A stretch of DNA of 48,918 nucleotides, taken from Phycisphaerales bacterium (GTDB lineage Bacteria; Planctomycetota; Phycisphaerae; Phycisphaerales; UBA1924). The DNA is taken from NCBI GenBank assembly GCA_020427635.1, contig JAGQOH010000022.1:1-48918 (forward strand), written 5' to 3'. A program made the position numbers and the translations under genes. Below are positions 1 through 9,158 of the stretch, in pieces (the first letter of the stretch is position 1; the number at the start of each line of letters is the position of its first letter). Under the pieces are notes generated by a model that was given only the letters and a program-made list of their open reading frames with translations, was not told where the DNA came from and did no database searches.

Positions 1-842
1 CGGACACGCTGATCGAGAGCGAACTATTCGGTCATGAGCGCGGCGCATTCACAGGCGCAGATCGTCAGCGTTTGGGAAAGTTCGAGCTTGCGGACGGCGG
101 CACCTTGTTTCTCGATGAGGTTGCCGAACTCTCCCCGGCCGCCCAGGCCAAACTCCTGCGCGTGCTCCAGGACGGATCGTTCGAACGCGTAGGCGGTCTT
201 ACCCAAGTTCGGTGTGATGTACGCGTCGTGGCCGCGACGCATCGTGACCTTGCCCAGCAGGTCCGACGTGGCCGCTTCCGCGAAGACCTGTTCTATCGGC
301 TCAGTGTCTTTCGGATCGATGTGCCAGCGCTGCGCGATCGCAAGGAAGACATTCGAGCGCTCGTTGAGCATCTGCATGTGAAACATGCGCTGCGCATGGG
401 ACGGCCCATCAGCATTGTGAACGAGCGCAGCCTGCGCAGATTGTTTGCCTATCGCTGGCCTGGCAATGTGCGTGAGCTGGAGAACACCGTCGAGCGAGCA
501 ACGCTGCTGGCAGATCCGGATCGACCGGGTGAACTCGATATCGAAGTCCCATCGGGTGGCGCAACGACAACTACAGACGCGCCGGATCGCAATGACCCCG
601 GGCGCTCAGCACCACCCCGCGATGTGCTGCTGGATCTCACGCACGACCAGTTGCAGCGATTGCAGATCATGCACGCGCTCGAATCGAGCGGGTATCGCGT
701 GTATGGCGACAATGGCGCTGCCAAGAAGCTTGATATCAAGCCGCAAACGTTGCTGAGCCGGATGGACAAGCTCGGCATTCCGAGACCACGGGTCGCGCGT
801 GGTACGATGCGCCGTGCTGTTCGGGAGGGAAACAATGGCTGA
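1..842 (+). CDS. sigma-54-dependent transcriptional activator, C-terminal part (5' end outside window)
   Basis: The reading frame is open from base 3, so the gene begins before the window. The first residues include [15 protein letters not shown], the sigma-54-contacting GAFTGA loop of bacterial enhancer-binding AAA+ proteins. It is followed by a Walker B-like [12 protein letters not shown] and the arginine-rich segment [22 protein letters not shown] (two consecutive stretches). The C-terminus ([19 protein letters not shown], then LSRMDKLGI) resembles a Fis-type helix-turn-helix. Such proteins hydrolyse ATP to open sigma-54 promoters. Walker A and any receiver or sensor domain lie outside the window, so the signal it answers cannot be read. 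The next gene starts 11 bp after the stop on the same strand, so the two are probably co-transcribed. Confidence 0.9.
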   Translation, partial: DTLIESELFGHERGAFTGADRQRLGKFELADGGTLFLDEVAELSPAAQAKLLRVLQDGSFERVGGLTQVRCDVRVVAATHRDLAQQVRRGRFREDLFYRLSVFRIDVPALRDRKEDIRALVEHLHVKHALRMGRPISIVNERSLRRLFAYRWPGNVRELENTVERATLLADPDRPGELDIEVPSGGATTTTDAPDRNDPGRSAPPRDVLLDLTHDQLQRLQIMHALESSGYRVYGDNGAAKKLDIKPQTLLSRMDKLGIPRPRVARGTMRRAVREGNNG

Positions 843-853
843 AGGGTCTTGAG

Positions 854-1768
854 ATGCGAATTGGTCAGTGCCGCGCGTTCACGCTCATCGAACTCTTGGT
901 TGTTGTCGCCGTGCTGGCGCTGCTTGTCGGTTTGGTTCTCCCGGCACTCCAGGGCGCTCGCGCCGCCGCAATGACCACAAAGTGGACGAGCAATCTGCGT
1001 CAGCTCATCATTGGTCACGCGCTGTTCGCCAACGATCATGACAACGTGAGCATCCCCGGTCGCATGGCAAAGGTCGGATCGAGCAATGACCCCCGCAACT
1101 TGTACGACGTGGGCAATGGCAGGCACTATCGCCCGCGTTGGATGGTTGTCATGGGCGCAAGCGCCGGATTTTACGCGTACAACGAGCCTTCGACCGACTC
1201 AGGCGGTGACAACGACAACAATAAACTCATCGATCACGAGATCTTCCGTGACCCGGTTGTGCCCGAGTACATGAACAATCGCAACTACTGTCTGGGGTAC
1301 AACTTTCAGTTCTTGGGCAACAGTCGGCGTCGTGCGGATGGTCTGTTTGTCCGCTTTCCGGTGCGTTTGCATCAGGTCAATACGCAGACGGTACTCTTCG
1401 CCGACACACTTGGGACGGCCGCGACGTTTCCGGCGGCACAACGGTTGGCCTACAACCCCAAGCCATACCCGTCGAACAACACGCGCGAGATGTGCAATCA
1501 CGGCTGGGCGCTTGATCCCCCGCGTTTGCTCCCGGAGAGCGACAATTGCGATGAGTCTCGAGACGGATTCACGCGATCAGCCGTCGACGAACGCCATCAG
1601 GGGAAAGCGGTCGTGGGGTGGCTCGACGGGCACGTCGATCGCTGGACCGCCAGGGACCTTGGATACGTCCAGCACGAGGACGGCAGCTTTCCGTATGACG
1701 CTACTGGCGCCACGAACAAGTTCTTCTCGGGGCGCAGCCGAGACCTTGATCCACCCAACGTGAACTGA
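854..1768 (+). CDS. prepilin-like protein with N-terminal methylation motif and H-x9-DG domain
   Basis: The 304-residue product begins with a short basic leader and [19 protein letters not shown], the N-methylation/processing signal and hydrophobic helix of type IV pilin and type II secretion pseudopilins. The residue before the cleavage site is Ala rather than Gly. Near the C-terminus, [18 protein letters not shown] fits the H-x9-DG signature common in planctomycete prepilin-like proteins. The protein is probably processed by a prepilin peptidase and held in the inner membrane or a pseudopilus; its function is unknown. The start is chosen because AAGGG at 842-846 sits 7 bases upstream. It follows the sigma-54 activator closely and converges with gyrB, with only 6 bp between the stops. 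Confidence 0.85.
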   Translation: MRIGQCRAFTLIELLVVVAVLALLVGLVLPALQGARAAAMTTKWTSNLRQLIIGHALFANDHDNVSIPGRMAKVGSSNDPRNLYDVGNGRHYRPRWMVVMGASAGFYAYNEPSTDSGGDNDNNKLIDHEIFRDPVVPEYMNNRNYCLGYNFQFLGNSRRRADGLFVRFPVRLHQVNTQTVLFADTLGTAATFPAAQRLAYNPKPYPSNNTREMCNHGWALDPPRLLPESDNCDESRDGFTRSAVDERHQGKAVVGWLDGHVDRWTARDLGYVQHEDGSFPYDATGATNKFFSGRSRDLDPPNVN

Positions 1769-1774
1769 TGTGTC

Positions 1775-4441
1775 TCACACGTCCAGCGAGCGCACTTCGA
1801 GCGCATGCTCTTCGATATACGCGCGCCGACTCTCGACGTTTTCGCCCATAAGCGTCGTGAAGAGTTCATCCGCCGCCTCGCCCTGATCCCAGGTCACGCG
1901 CAGAAGCGTCCGCCGAGACGGATCCATCGTGGTTTCCCAGAGTTGAGCGGGGTCCATTTCGCCAAGACCCTTGAATCGTTTGATCTCCAGACCACGCCGG
2001 CCAACTTCGCGCAGCGTGCTCAGGATCTCGCGGATCGAAGCGGCCTCCACAAGCTTACCTTCATCAGCACCATGTGAAGCGGAATCGTGCTCTCCATCGG
2101 CATCGTCATCGGAGCGATGTGCCTGCTTGCGCGATTTGATGGGAGTCGACCAGGCGTACTTGGTCGGGATGCGCTCGCCTGTCACCGCCTCCTCGCGCAC
2201 GAGGCCATAGTCCTCGATGCTGAGCCCAAGCGCGCCCAGACGTTCGATAATCGCAGCGATCTCCCGCGTTTCGTGCAGTTCGCGCACATGGGCGACATCC
2301 GGCGCCATGCCCTTGCCATTGGCACTCGGTTCGAACTCCGCGTTGCGCAGCCCGTGCTTTTTGAGGATCGACGAGGCCTGCTCGTGTGACCAGGCGAACG
2401 CCTCGCCATCGTGCCACGTCAAACGATGCGTTGGCAAGCGGTGCTTGCCCTCCGGATCGGTGTCGCGAGCCGAGAGCATTTCCAGGAATCGATAGCCGCG
2501 CCGCTCGGTCACCGTGACCAATTCATCCAGGCGCCGGAGGTTGCGCACAACTTCGCCAAGCTCATCGCCTTCAATCGTGCGCACCGTCTTTGCCTCAAGT
2601 GAGCGCCCTGTCTTGGCGTCGGTCGGCACCTCGCGCACCAGAAGCGACGCGCCGTCGAGGCCGAGCTCCACCAGCACGTCGTCCATTTCACGCTCATTGA
2701 GCACATAGCGGCTCGTCTTGCCGCGCGCCACTTGATAGAGCGGCGGCTGGGCGCAGTAAATCCTACCGCGCCGGATGAGGTCCGGCATCTGGCGGAAGAA
2801 GAAGGTCAACAGCAGTGTGCGAATGTGCGAGCCGTCGACGTCGGCGTCGGTCATGATGATCACGCGGCCGTACCGCAACTTCGAAATGTCGAAGTCTTCC
2901 CCGATGCCGCAGCGCAGCGCACTGATCAGCGTGCGGATCTCCTCAAATGCCAACACCTTGTCGAGGCGCGCCTTTTCGACATTAATGAGTTTGCCGCGCA
3001 GGGGCAGGATGGCCTGTGTTTCGACATCGCGCCCTTGCGTGGCGCTGCCGCCTGCCGAATCACCCTCGACGATGAACATCTCCGAGCGCTCGACGTCGCG
3101 CGTGGTGCAATCGCGCAGCTTGTGCGGCATCGACCCGCTCTCAAGGGCGCTCTTGCGCCGCGTGAGATCGCGCGCCTTGCGCGCTGCCTCGCGCGCCTGG
3201 GCTGCGACGATGCCCTTCTGGCAGATCTTCTTCGCTTCGCCTGGATGCTCCTCGAGCCATGCTTTCAAGCGATCATTCACGATCGACGTGACGAAGCCCT
3301 CGACATCCGTGTTGCGCAGCTTGCCCTTGGTCTGCCCCTCGAACTGCGGCTCGGGCAGCTTGACTGAAATCACTGCCGCCAAGCCCTCGCGCCAGTCATC
3401 GCCCGTGGGCATCGGGTCCTTCTCTTTGATGAGATTCGCTTGCTTGATATAGCCGTTGAGCGCGCGCGTGAGCGCGGTCTTGAAGCCCGAAAGATGCGTG
3501 CCGCCATCGACCGTGCGGATGTTGTTCGCGAAGCTGAGGATCAACTCGCTGTACGAATCGGAGAACTGGAACGCAGCTTCAACCGCCAGTGTGCCCTGCT
3601 CCCCCGAGAATGTCACCACCTCATGCAGCGAATTCTTGTTGTGGTTCATGTGCTCGACGTATTCGAGCAACCCACGGTCATACTTGTGCGTCTCTTCCTT
3701 GATCTTGCCATCGGGACCGACGCGCTCGTCGACGAGCTTCAGTGTCACGCCCGGATTCAGATACGCCAGCTCGCGCATGCGCTGCGACAGCGTCGTGTAG
3801 TTCCAGGTGGTATCCGGGAAGATGAGTGGGTCGGGCTTGAAGGTCACTTCCGTGCCCGTCTTGTTCGGCGCGTCCGCCGGCACATCGCCAATGCGCGTGA
3901 GCGGCTCACTCGTCTTGCCGCGCTCGAAGCCGATGTTGTACACGCCACCATCACGGTGTACGCGCACTTCGAGCCACTCAGAAAGCGCGTTCACGCACGA
4001 GATGCCCACGCCGTGCAGACCGCCCGAGACTTTGTACGCGCTGCCCTCTTCACCAAACTTGCCGCCCGCGTGCAGCACGGTCATCACGAGTTCGACCGCC
4101 GGCTTGTTGTTGTACGCCGGGTTCTCGTGCTTCTTGGGATCGATCGGGATGCCCACGCCATCGTCGGTGACACTCAGCGCCCCGTCGGCATGCACGCGCA
4201 CCAAGACCGTGGTTGCACGACCGGCCATTGCCTCGTCGATCGAGTTGTCGACCGCTTCCCAGCACAGGTGGTGCAGCCCGGCGAGCCCGGTGTCGCCGAT
4301 GTACATCCCGGGCCGCTTCCGGACGGCCTCCAGCCCCTCGAGAATCTTGATCTGATCGGCCCCGTACTGGGCCGCCTTGCCCGGCTTCTTGGAGGCGTCG
4401 TTGGAGGGCGTTTTGGGCGCCTGGGATTCAATCGTGGTCAT
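1775..4441 (-). CDS. gyrB: DNA gyrase subunit B
   Basis: An 888-residue GyrB, the ATPase and TOPRIM subunit of gyrase that introduces negative supercoils with GyrA in the cytoplasm. Visible hallmarks are the GHKL ATPase start (RKRPGMYIGDTG), the ATP-lid region DGGTHLSGF, the QTK loop (QFEGQTKGKLRN), and TOPRIM motifs EGDSAGGSA and DADVDGSHIR. The C-terminal GLGEMDPAQLWETTMDP block is standard. Between TOPRIM and the tail lies an insert of about 170 residues, as in the longer E. coli-type GyrB. The ATG at 4441 is chosen because GGAGAG lies 9 bases upstream (4451-4456) and the residues before it are low-complexity and unconserved. No gyrA is adjacent. Confidence 0.97.
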   Translation of the reverse strand: MTTIESQAPKTPSNDASKKPGKAAQYGADQIKILEGLEAVRKRPGMYIGDTGLAGLHHLCWEAVDNSIDEAMAGRATTVLVRVHADGALSVTDDGVGIPIDPKKHENPAYNNKPAVELVMTVLHAGGKFGEEGSAYKVSGGLHGVGISCVNALSEWLEVRVHRDGGVYNIGFERGKTSEPLTRIGDVPADAPNKTGTEVTFKPDPLIFPDTTWNYTTLSQRMRELAYLNPGVTLKLVDERVGPDGKIKEETHKYDRGLLEYVEHMNHNKNSLHEVVTFSGEQGTLAVEAAFQFSDSYSELILSFANNIRTVDGGTHLSGFKTALTRALNGYIKQANLIKEKDPMPTGDDWREGLAAVISVKLPEPQFEGQTKGKLRNTDVEGFVTSIVNDRLKAWLEEHPGEAKKICQKGIVAAQAREAARKARDLTRRKSALESGSMPHKLRDCTTRDVERSEMFIVEGDSAGGSATQGRDVETQAILPLRGKLINVEKARLDKVLAFEEIRTLISALRCGIGEDFDISKLRYGRVIIMTDADVDGSHIRTLLLTFFFRQMPDLIRRGRIYCAQPPLYQVARGKTSRYVLNEREMDDVLVELGLDGASLLVREVPTDAKTGRSLEAKTVRTIEGDELGEVVRNLRRLDELVTVTERRGYRFLEMLSARDTDPEGKHRLPTHRLTWHDGEAFAWSHEQASSILKKHGLRNAEFEPSANGKGMAPDVAHVRELHETREIAAIIERLGALGLSIEDYGLVREEAVTGERIPTKYAWSTPIKSRKQAHRSDDDADGEHDSASHGADEGKLVEAASIREILSTLREVGRRGLEIKRFKGLGEMDPAQLWETTMDPSRRTLLRVTWDQGEAADELFTTLMGENVESRRAYIEEHALEVRSLDV

Positions 4442-4524
4442 CTGGCGAATCTCTCCATTCGGGCCCGGGTGCGACACCAGTTTGAGGGCTGGTTTTGCAG
4501 GCTTTTTTGACGCCGACGGACGAC

Positions 4525-4549
4525 ACCAAAACGGCCCCTCCCGGGGGCC
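4525..4549 (-). terminator. probable Rho-independent terminator after the TPR gene
   Basis: On the minus strand a GGCCCC/GGGGCC stem (4533-4538 with 4544-4549, 5-base loop) is followed by GTTTTGG. It lies 55 bp past the TPR gene stop and about 85 bp before the gyrB start. It could separate the two genes or act as a leader attenuator for gyrB. Confidence 0.5.
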
Positions 4550-4604
4550 CGAAGCACGTCCATAGTGTAGGCGAAAAGGGTCAAAAAAGCGCGGGGGAGG
4601 GGGC

Positions 4605-6653
4605 CTACTCGGGGGGTAGTCCATCCAGCATTTGCTGGACCCGATCGGCGCTATCGCGGGCGCCGACTTGCGTGAACAAACTTTGAGATCTGGCCCAGAG
4701 GAGGCGCGCCTCGCTCAGTTTCCCCTGCGCGTGCTCGATGAGGCCGAGATTGCCGAGTTGGTTGGCCATGCCCTCCTTGCGCCCGAGCAATTCGTCGATG
4801 GCCAGCGAGCGTTGGAGGTAGCCAGTTGCGGCGTCAAAATTGCCGCGAGCCTGTTCGACGAGTCCAAGGTTGCCCAACTGCTGCGCCATGCCCTCTTTGT
4901 GCCCGAGTAACTCGTAGATTTTGAGCGAGCGCTCGTGGTACCGCCTCGCAGGGTCAAGGTTTCCTCGCTTCAGTTCGATCAGGCCCAGGTTACCGAGTTG
5001 GTCTGCGATGCCCTCTTTGCGCTGCAGCGCTTCGTTGATCTCGAGGGAGCGCTGAAGATGGTCCTCGGCGGCATCGAGATTCCCTCGCATGATCTCGACG
5101 AGTCCAAGGTTACCCAACTGCTGCGCCATGCCCTTCTTACGCCCGAGTGCTTCGCTCATTGCAAGCGAGCGTTCATGGAAGCGTACAGCAGCGCTGAGAT
5201 TCCCTCGCGTCCGCTCGATGCACCCTAGATTGCCAAAGGCATTTGCCATGCCCTTTTTGTTGCTGAGGCGGGTGTCGATAGCAAGTGCGCGTTGATAGTA
5301 CGCTTGGGCCGCGTTGAGATTTCCCCTTGTTTGCTCGATTGTTCCAAGATTCATCAGGCAGTTCGCTTGCCCCAGATATTCGCCAATCCGCCCCTTGATC
5401 GCCAGCGAACGTTTCAGATACCACTCTGCCGAATCAAGATTCCCGCGCACGCAGTCAAGAACGCCGAGGCTGTTCAACTGATTGGCCACGCCGCACTGGT
5501 CTCCAATCTGGGCAAATACGTCGAGCGAACGCTTGAAGTATTGCATTGCCGAATCTAGATTGCCGAAGGTTTCCTCGACGTTGCCAATGTTGCCCAGAGC
5601 AACTGCCCGTTCTCTGTCATCCGACGCTAAGTCGAGCACCTGCTGATAAAGACGTTTTGCCTCATGTAGATCGCCACGAAGCTCACAAATCTGACCGTGG
5701 CGATTGAGCGCGTCAAGGTCATTCTCGTTTGCAGTGAGGATCCTGTTAATGGCATCTTCCGCTTTCTGAATCTCGCCAACCAGATACGCCCACTCGGCCA
5801 CACGCCGCCACCCTTGGATCGAGGCTTCGGCGTGGGCGCTGGCTGCGTCGGCGTGCTGCTGCGCCTCTCGCTCAACTGACTCCAGAACAGCGTGCGCTCC
5901 ACCAATCTCGGATGCTCGTTTTGCAAAGTCAGCTTGTTGCAATGCCCGAATGGCGTCATCAGCCAGCCTTCTCGCTCGTTCCGCAACACCCTCCGTGCTC
6001 CGCCCTCCTTCCTCTGCAAGCTTGGCGCGAAGTTCCGCTTCCAGCTTCGGGATCAGTTCGGCCTTGATTACTTCCTCGCGCTTGCCGGCGTACTGCTGGA
6101 ACAATGCATCGAGGTCATCTTTGGTTGCCAGCTTCTGTAGATGATCAACAACACGAACGATCATCTTCTCGCACCGATCGATCGCCTCTTGCATCACAAT
6201 GATGCGATTGTTGCTGTCAAGGGACAGGACCCGGATGTTCATCAAGTCCTCGGTCGTGTCGATCTGAAACTGCTTCAGCGCTTCCTTGGCGTAGCTGTCG
6301 ATATAGTCTTCGACTTGCTGCTTAGAGGTGTTTTCAAACTGATCCGGTGCGCGTTCAAGAAGCTCAGTCGCCTTGCGGTCGATGTCCGCGGTGTTGTACG
6401 AAAGGAGCTTCAGCTTCTCGTCGAGTTCTCGTTTTGCCTTCGCATCATTGCGAGCTTCCCACAGCAGCGGCCCAACAAGCAGTCCAACAAACCCTAGCAT
6501 TGGCGCAGCCGTAGCAATGCCCCCGGCGAGGAGGGCCTTCACCGATGCCTCAGTTCCCTTGCTGATGCAATCCGAGCAGAAACTGCCAATGCCCTCGGCC
6601 CCGATGTTGGCGAGGGTCTCGCGGATGACAGTCGTGGCGATTCGGCCTGGCAC
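4605..6653 (-). CDS. TPR-repeat protein with N-terminal hydrophobic segment and coiled coil
   Basis: A 682-residue protein beginning at GTG. Residues about 36-68 (ending GFVGLLVGPLLWEARND) form a hydrophobic, Gly/Ala-rich segment that may be membrane-inserted. Residues about 70-310 are charged and helical, with a likely coiled coil. From about residue 325 to the end there are roughly eight kinesin-light-chain-like TPR units of 40 residues with the recurring core QLGNLGL-E--RGNLDAA---- -RSL. TPRs scaffold protein-protein contacts. No enzymatic domain is visible, so the function is unknown. It lies between the L,D-transpeptidase and gyrB with a 163-bp gap to gyrB, and looks somewhat less GC-biased by eye than its neighbours, which could mean an accessory gene. 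The start codon is uncertain. Confidence 0.85.
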   Translation of the reverse strand: MPGRIATTVIRETLANIGAEGIGSFCSDCISKGTEASVKALLAGGIATAAPMLGFVGLLVGPLLWEARNDAKAKRELDEKLKLLSYNTADIDRKATELLERAPDQFENTSKQQVEDYIDSYAKEALKQFQIDTTEDLMNIRVLSLDSNNRIIVMQEAIDRCEKMIVRVVDHLQKLATKDDLDALFQQYAGKREEVIKAELIPKLEAELRAKLAEEGGRSTEGVAERARRLADDAIRALQQADFAKRASEIGGAHAVLESVEREAQQHADAASAHAEASIQGWRRVAEWAYLVGEIQKAEDAINRILTANENDLDALNRHGQICELRGDLHEAKRLYQQVLDLASDDRERAVALGNIGNVEETFGNLDSAMQYFKRSLDVFAQIGDQCGVANQLNSLGVLDCVRGNLDSAEWYLKRSLAIKGRIGEYLGQANCLMNLGTIEQTRGNLNAAQAYYQRALAIDTRLSNKKGMANAFGNLGCIERTRGNLSAAVRFHERSLAMSEALGRKKGMAQQLGNLGLVEIMRGNLDAAEDHLQRSLEINEALQRKEGIADQLGNLGLIELKRGNLDPARRYHERSLKIYELLGHKEGMAQQLGNLGLVEQARGNFDAATGYLQRSLAIDELLGRKEGMANQLGNLGLIEHAQGKLSEARLLWARSQSLFTQVGARDSADRVQQMLDGLPPE
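4621..5660 (-). repeat. tandem 120-bp coding repeats (TPR units)
   Basis: Equivalent bases recur exactly every 120 bp. For example, the segment reading GCCATGCCCT on the plus strand recurs at 4764, 4884, 5124 and 5244 in the same register, with diverged copies at 5004, 5364 and 5484. Each unit encodes one 40-residue TPR. No indel breaks the register, which suggests growth by unequal recombination with selection on frame. Confidence 0.85.
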
Positions 6654-6674
6654 GAGGCGATTGTAGGCTCGGCG

Positions 6675-7859
6675 CTACTCCGTAATCAAAACCTCCGACA
6701 CACCCGGCATCAAGAGCTCATACACCACCTCGACATCCGCCTCGCGCATGCGCACGCACCCCATCGATGCTTCGCGCCCGATCGACTCCGGCTCGATCGT
6801 GCCGTGGATGCCGTAGCTCGGCAGGTCCTTCGTGCGTTCGTCGGCGCCCTTCAGGCCAATCCAACGGTCGCCGATCGGGTTCTCAGGATCGCTCGGCGCA
6901 TAGGTCTTGTAGGTGCGCGGGTTCGTCCAGCCCGGGTCGACCACTTTGCTGTCCGCAACGACCCACAGACCAACGGGCGTCGATCCATACTCGCCCAGCC
7001 CGACGTCATACGACCGCAGGTACAGGCGATTGCCCGCCGCGTCGCGCTCGCTGCAATAGAGGTCCAGGCGAAACGCGCTCTTGTACACCACCGCATGGAA
7101 TGGGCCCTGCACGACCTTGATCTGTTGCCCAAGGCGCAGCTTGCGCGGGTCGGTGATGCCGTTGAGCCGCGCGAGGAAGCCGTATTCGAGCTCCAGCCCC
7201 TGCTTGCGCGGGATCGTCGAGAGCAGGTCGCCCTTCTGCACCTTGTACACGCGGCTGATGTCATCGCCCGGCACGACCTTGTCGGAGAAGAACAGCAGCT
7301 CGTTCAGCTCCGTCAGACGGCGGCGCGCCTCGGCCTGGCGCGAGGCGCTCGTCGAAGGATCATGCAGCGCACGATTCAACAATTCGCGCGCTTGCACCGG
7401 ACGGTTCTGCGAGATGGCCAGATCTGCTCGGCGGAACAAGTCGCCCGCATCCGCCGTGAAGCTTGCAGTCGGCTGCGCCTCCGTTGGTTCGTCGACCGTC
7501 GGTGCGAGCTCCGTGCGCACAGGTGTCGTGTCGGCGCGCGTGGTTGGCACGTCGCGCCGGTCGGGCGACTCGCCCATGGTGAGCGTGGGCGGCGGGGGCG
7601 CGATCTTCACCCCGGGCAAAGCCTTGGGCTCGTCGGCGATCATGATCTCGACCTTGGGCGTATCACTGGCGGCGATCATCTCGACGGTTTGCGATTCGCC
7701 CGCCGGGTCGTTCACCACCTGATCGAGCAGCGCGGTCTCGGGCGTCTTGGCCTGCGCGTTCCTGGGCCCGCCACCCGGCCAGAAGTACCAGACTGTGAAC
7801 GCGAGCATCGCCAGCAGCACCGCGCCGATCGCGCGGCGCCTAGCCCGCCGGTGTTTCAT
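6675..7859 (-). CDS. L,D-transpeptidase (YkuD family) with LysM-like domain
   Basis: A 394-residue envelope enzyme. It has a basic N-terminus, one hydrophobic helix (AIGAVLLAMLAFTVWYFW), and a Pro/Thr-rich linker. A helical repeat region follows, then a LysM-like peptidoglycan-binding segment (SRVYKVQKGDLLSTI to GQQIKVV). The C-terminal catalytic domain carries IHGT and the nucleophile motif SMGCVRM, where the Cys forms the acyl-enzyme for 3-3 crosslinks or attachment of proteins to peptidoglycan. The start at MKHRR is chosen because the signal anchor begins there. The frame stays open far upstream through the antisense of two other genes, and an RBS is not clear, so a start some 15-20 residues earlier is possible. 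Confidence 0.92.
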   Translation of the reverse strand: MKHRRARRRAIGAVLLAMLAFTVWYFWPGGGPRNAQAKTPETALLDQVVNDPAGESQTVEMIAASDTPKVEIMIADEPKALPGVKIAPPPPTLTMGESPDRRDVPTTRADTTPVRTELAPTVDEPTEAQPTASFTADAGDLFRRADLAISQNRPVQARELLNRALHDPSTSASRQAEARRRLTELNELLFFSDKVVPGDDISRVYKVQKGDLLSTIPRKQGLELEYGFLARLNGITDPRKLRLGQQIKVVQGPFHAVVYKSAFRLDLYCSERDAAGNRLYLRSYDVGLGEYGSTPVGLWVVADSKVVDPGWTNPRTYKTYAPSDPENPIGDRWIGLKGADERTKDLPSYGIHGTIEPESIGREASMGCVRMREADVEVVYELLMPGVSEVLITE

Positions 7860-7998
7860 TGGGTTGCGCTTCGAGACCGTGAATCGGGGCGCGTGCCCCG
7901 TGCGCATCCGTTGCGAGGGAAGTGACATCGTCCGTGACCGCCTTGTCCTGCCGAGCGTCCGCCCGCATGGCGCCGCCAGGCAGCACCAGAATACCACC

Positions 7999-8616
7999 TC
8001 AGCCGACCCAGACGCCAACATCGCTGGCGATGCCGTCCAGGCGGACATCGTGCGCGCCACGAGGGACATTTCCGACAATCTGCTCGGCAAATCCGATGCC
8101 GAGGGCGATGCCCGGCGTCTTCGCGCGCGCCGCCCGCCACGCTGTGAGGAAGCGATCGTAGAACCCGCCGCCGCGTCCCAGGCGGTGCCGCGCCGCATCG
8201 AAAGCGACACCCGGCACAATGACGAGATCGACCTCTGCGGCGTCAACCGTGGCGCCTTCCGTTGGTTCGGGCACGTTGTGCCTGCGCACCTCGGCGCGCG
8301 GCAAGGCGCTCGGCACCACGATTGGCTGCATGGTCTTCCTATCCCAATCCATGCGCGGATAGCAGAGGCGCTTGCCGCGGGCGATCGCGATGGCGCCGAG
8401 TTGGCGCGGATCGACCTCGAGCGGGCCGTCTTCAATCGGCAGGTAGGCCATGATCGTGCGCGCGCGGGCGAACGCACCGGTCGCCGCGATGGCTTGACAG
8501 ATCGCGCGCGAACGCCTCGCGGCCTCGGTGGGGGAGATCGACGCGATCTGTGCGCGCACCGCCTCGCGCAGGGCACGCTTCTCAGCATCGAGTTGATCGG
8601 CCTCAGGCGGCGGCAT
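7999..8616 (-). CDS. 5-formyltetrahydrofolate cyclo-ligase
   Basis: A 205-residue cytoplasmic enzyme that converts 5-formyl-THF to 5,10-methenyl-THF with ATP, returning a storage or inhibitory folate to one-carbon metabolism. The family signature GRGGGFYDRFL is present, as are the N-terminal KRALREAVRAQ helix and the central AYLPIEDGPLEVD segment. Length matches the family. The start at MPPPEADQLDAEK removes a Cys-rich upstream stretch without homology. The gene is divergent from trmL, with start codons only 23 bp apart, so their promoters must overlap the two coding regions. A glyA gene, also folate-linked, lies about 1.6 kb away. Confidence 0.93.
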   Translation of the reverse strand: MPPPEADQLDAEKRALREAVRAQIASISPTEAARRSRAICQAIAATGAFARARTIMAYLPIEDGPLEVDPRQLGAIAIARGKRLCYPRMDWDRKTMQPIVVPSALPRAEVRRHNVPEPTEGATVDAAEVDLVIVPGVAFDAARHRLGRGGGFYDRFLTAWRAARAKTPGIALGIGFAEQIVGNVPRGAHDVRLDGIASDVGVWVG

Positions 8617-8639
8617 CGCACAGGCAGTATCGTCGATGC

Positions 8640-9158
8640 ATGGAACCGCCGCTCTTCCGCGTCGTCTTGCACGAACCCGAGATCCCGAACAACACGGGAA
8701 ACATCGGGCGGACGTGCATTGCAACAGGCTGCTCGCTCGAACTGATCAAGCCCCTCGGGTTTGACACGTCGGTGAAGGCGCTCCGCCGCGCAGGGCTCGA
8801 CTATTGGCCCCGTCTCGGCGTGCGCGAACATGACTCCTGGGCCGACTTCGTGCGCACTGAAGGTGGCGATGATGCCCTCCCCCCGCGCATCTGGATGCTC
8901 ACGACCAAAACTTCGCGCCCAGTGTGGGACGCGCCAATCAATCGCGGCGATGTTCTGCTCTTTGGCAAAGAAACCGCAGGATTGCCTGCGGACATTCTGG
9001 AGCGCTACGCCGATCGTGCGATCACGCTGCCTATGCTGCCCACGGAACGCAGCCTGAATGTCGCGACCGCTGTGTGCGCCGTCGTCTATGAGGGAATCAG
9101 GCAATTGGCGGCGGCAGGTAGCGTGCGCATCGCACAGGACGGAAGAATCGAATGTTGA
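8640..9158 (+). CDS. trmL: tRNA (cytidine(34)-2'-O)-methyltransferase
   Basis: A 172-residue SpoU/TrmH (SPOUT) methyltransferase. TrmL 2'-O-methylates the wobble base of some tRNA-Leu isoacceptors. Motif EIPNNTGNIGRTC is the conserved N-terminal block. LLFGKETAGLP and PMLPTERSLNVATAV are the SPOUT knot motifs that bind S-adenosylmethionine. The short length without an RNA-binding extension is typical of TrmL rather than TrmH. The ATG at 8640 opens the conserved domain directly. The stop overlaps the next gene start by 7 bp, indicating co-transcription. Confidence 0.93.
   Translation: MEPPLFRVVLHEPEIPNNTGNIGRTCIATGCSLELIKPLGFDTSVKALRRAGLDYWPRLGVREHDSWADFVRTEGGDDALPPRIWMLTTKTSRPVWDAPINRGDVLLFGKETAGLPADILERYADRAITLPMLPTERSLNVATAVCAVVYEGIRQLAAAGSVRIAQDGRIEC

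Noticed and set aside
3440..4510. Long open frame on the plus strand opposite gyrB
   Set aside because: It is the antisense of strongly conserved gyrB codons; the GC-rich third positions keep it open. Its residues show no family pattern.
4621..5660. CRISPR-like or satellite periodicity
   Set aside because: The 120-bp period is coding, in frame, and each unit is a TPR of 40 residues; there are no spacers.
7860..9104. N-terminal extension of the L,D-transpeptidase to about 809 residues
   Set aside because: The added part is the antisense of trmL and a different frame of the cyclo-ligase gene; the natural signal anchor begins at MKHRR.
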